This document shows, one piece after another, positions 14,733 through 14,810 of a stretch of 14,810 nt of DNA. Origin of the DNA: Calditrichia bacterium. GTDB lineage: Bacteria; Calditrichota; Calditrichia; RBG-13-44-9; J075. The stretch is from positions 1 to 14,810 of the forward strand of contig JACKAP010000030.1 of the NCBI GenBank assembly GCA_020635015.1. Reading direction: 5' to 3'. The position numbers and the translations under genes were made by a program. Under the pieces are notes generated by a model, which was not told where the DNA came from, made no database searches, and saw nothing but the letters and a program-made list of their open reading frames with translations. Position 1 is the first letter of the stretch; the number at the start of each line of letters is the position of its first letter.

Positions 14733-14767
14733 GGATAAAGGATAAAGGATAAAGGATAAAGGATGAA
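14733..14767. repeat. Heptamer array GGATAAA x4 plus GGATGAA
   Basis: Four perfect GGATAAA units (14733-14760) and one GGATGAA (14761-14767) follow the FHA gene by 17 bp. This is the third array of the same heptamer in the window, after 6836-6931 and 13993-14111, all in the same orientation. The last unit contains an ATG from which an open frame runs to the window edge. Confidence 0.9.
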
Positions 14768-14810
14768 GTTTCGGTTTAGCTGGTACTTGATGCCAGCGCA
14801 ATCTTCACCC
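14763..14810 (+). CDS. Possible start of a gene cut by the window edge
   Basis: From ATG 14763, inside the last heptamer unit, 16 codons stay open to the edge (MKFRFSWYLMPAQSSP). The upstream AAAGG of the array would serve as a Shine-Dalgarno site, as at the lipoprotein gene at 6932. The basic start followed by aromatic residues could be a signal or membrane segment. The fragment is too short to judge, and a minus-strand gene ending here is equally possible. Confidence 0.2.
   Translation, partial: MKFRFSWYLMPAQSSP

Overview
The window reads as a chromosomal segment of a Gram-negative, probably non-model environmental bacterium. A TonB-dependent outer-membrane receptor and a lipoprotein point to a double envelope. 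The genes are GC-rich, and nearly every gap between transcription units holds short tandem repeats (period 7-10 bp), usually with an inverted copy. I cannot name the phylum from sequence alone; an uncultured lineage of the Calditrichota/KSB1 type is only a guess. No tRNA, rRNA, CRISPR array, transposase or phage gene was seen.

Layout. The left end (45-2165, minus strand) carries a multi-span membrane protein with three similar winged-helix-like modules and a small helix-hairpin-helix (DUF4332-type) protein. A 394-bp AT-rich divergent gap follows (2166-2559), with a strong two-tier hairpin and two short possible ORFs. All later genes are on the plus strand: a PLP-dependent threonine/serine dehydratase (2560-3534); a HemN-like radical SAM enzyme in a tight pair with AceK, isocitrate dehydrogenase kinase/phosphatase (3728-6835); a PQQ-propeller lipoprotein (6932-8242); a TonB-dependent receptor (8479-10641); a DUF3311 protein overlapping a sodium:solute symporter by ATGA (10826-12519); a family-4 glycosyltransferase (12684-14012); and a small FHA-domain protein (14347-14715). 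A further gene may begin at 14763 and leave the window.

How the genes fit. Two tight units are clear: HemN-like/AceK (12 bp apart, strong RBS) and DUF3311/symporter (4-bp overlap). AceK normally sits beside isocitrate lyase and malate synthase and switches isocitrate between the TCA cycle and the glyoxylate shunt; neither partner is here, so its pairing with a radical SAM enzyme is unusual. The remaining genes look like independent housekeeping or envelope functions, not one pathway.

The most unusual content is extragenic. Heptamer arrays (GGATRAA, CCGCACT, TGGATAC, CCCTCCG), octamer arrays (CCATACAC) and 8-10 bp-period inverted repeats (ACGGATT, ACAGAG) fill gene boundaries, are often flush with stop or start codons, and in one case encode the last residues and stop codon of a gene. 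They are absent from the two tight operon junctions. I did not find an obvious defence or mobile system.
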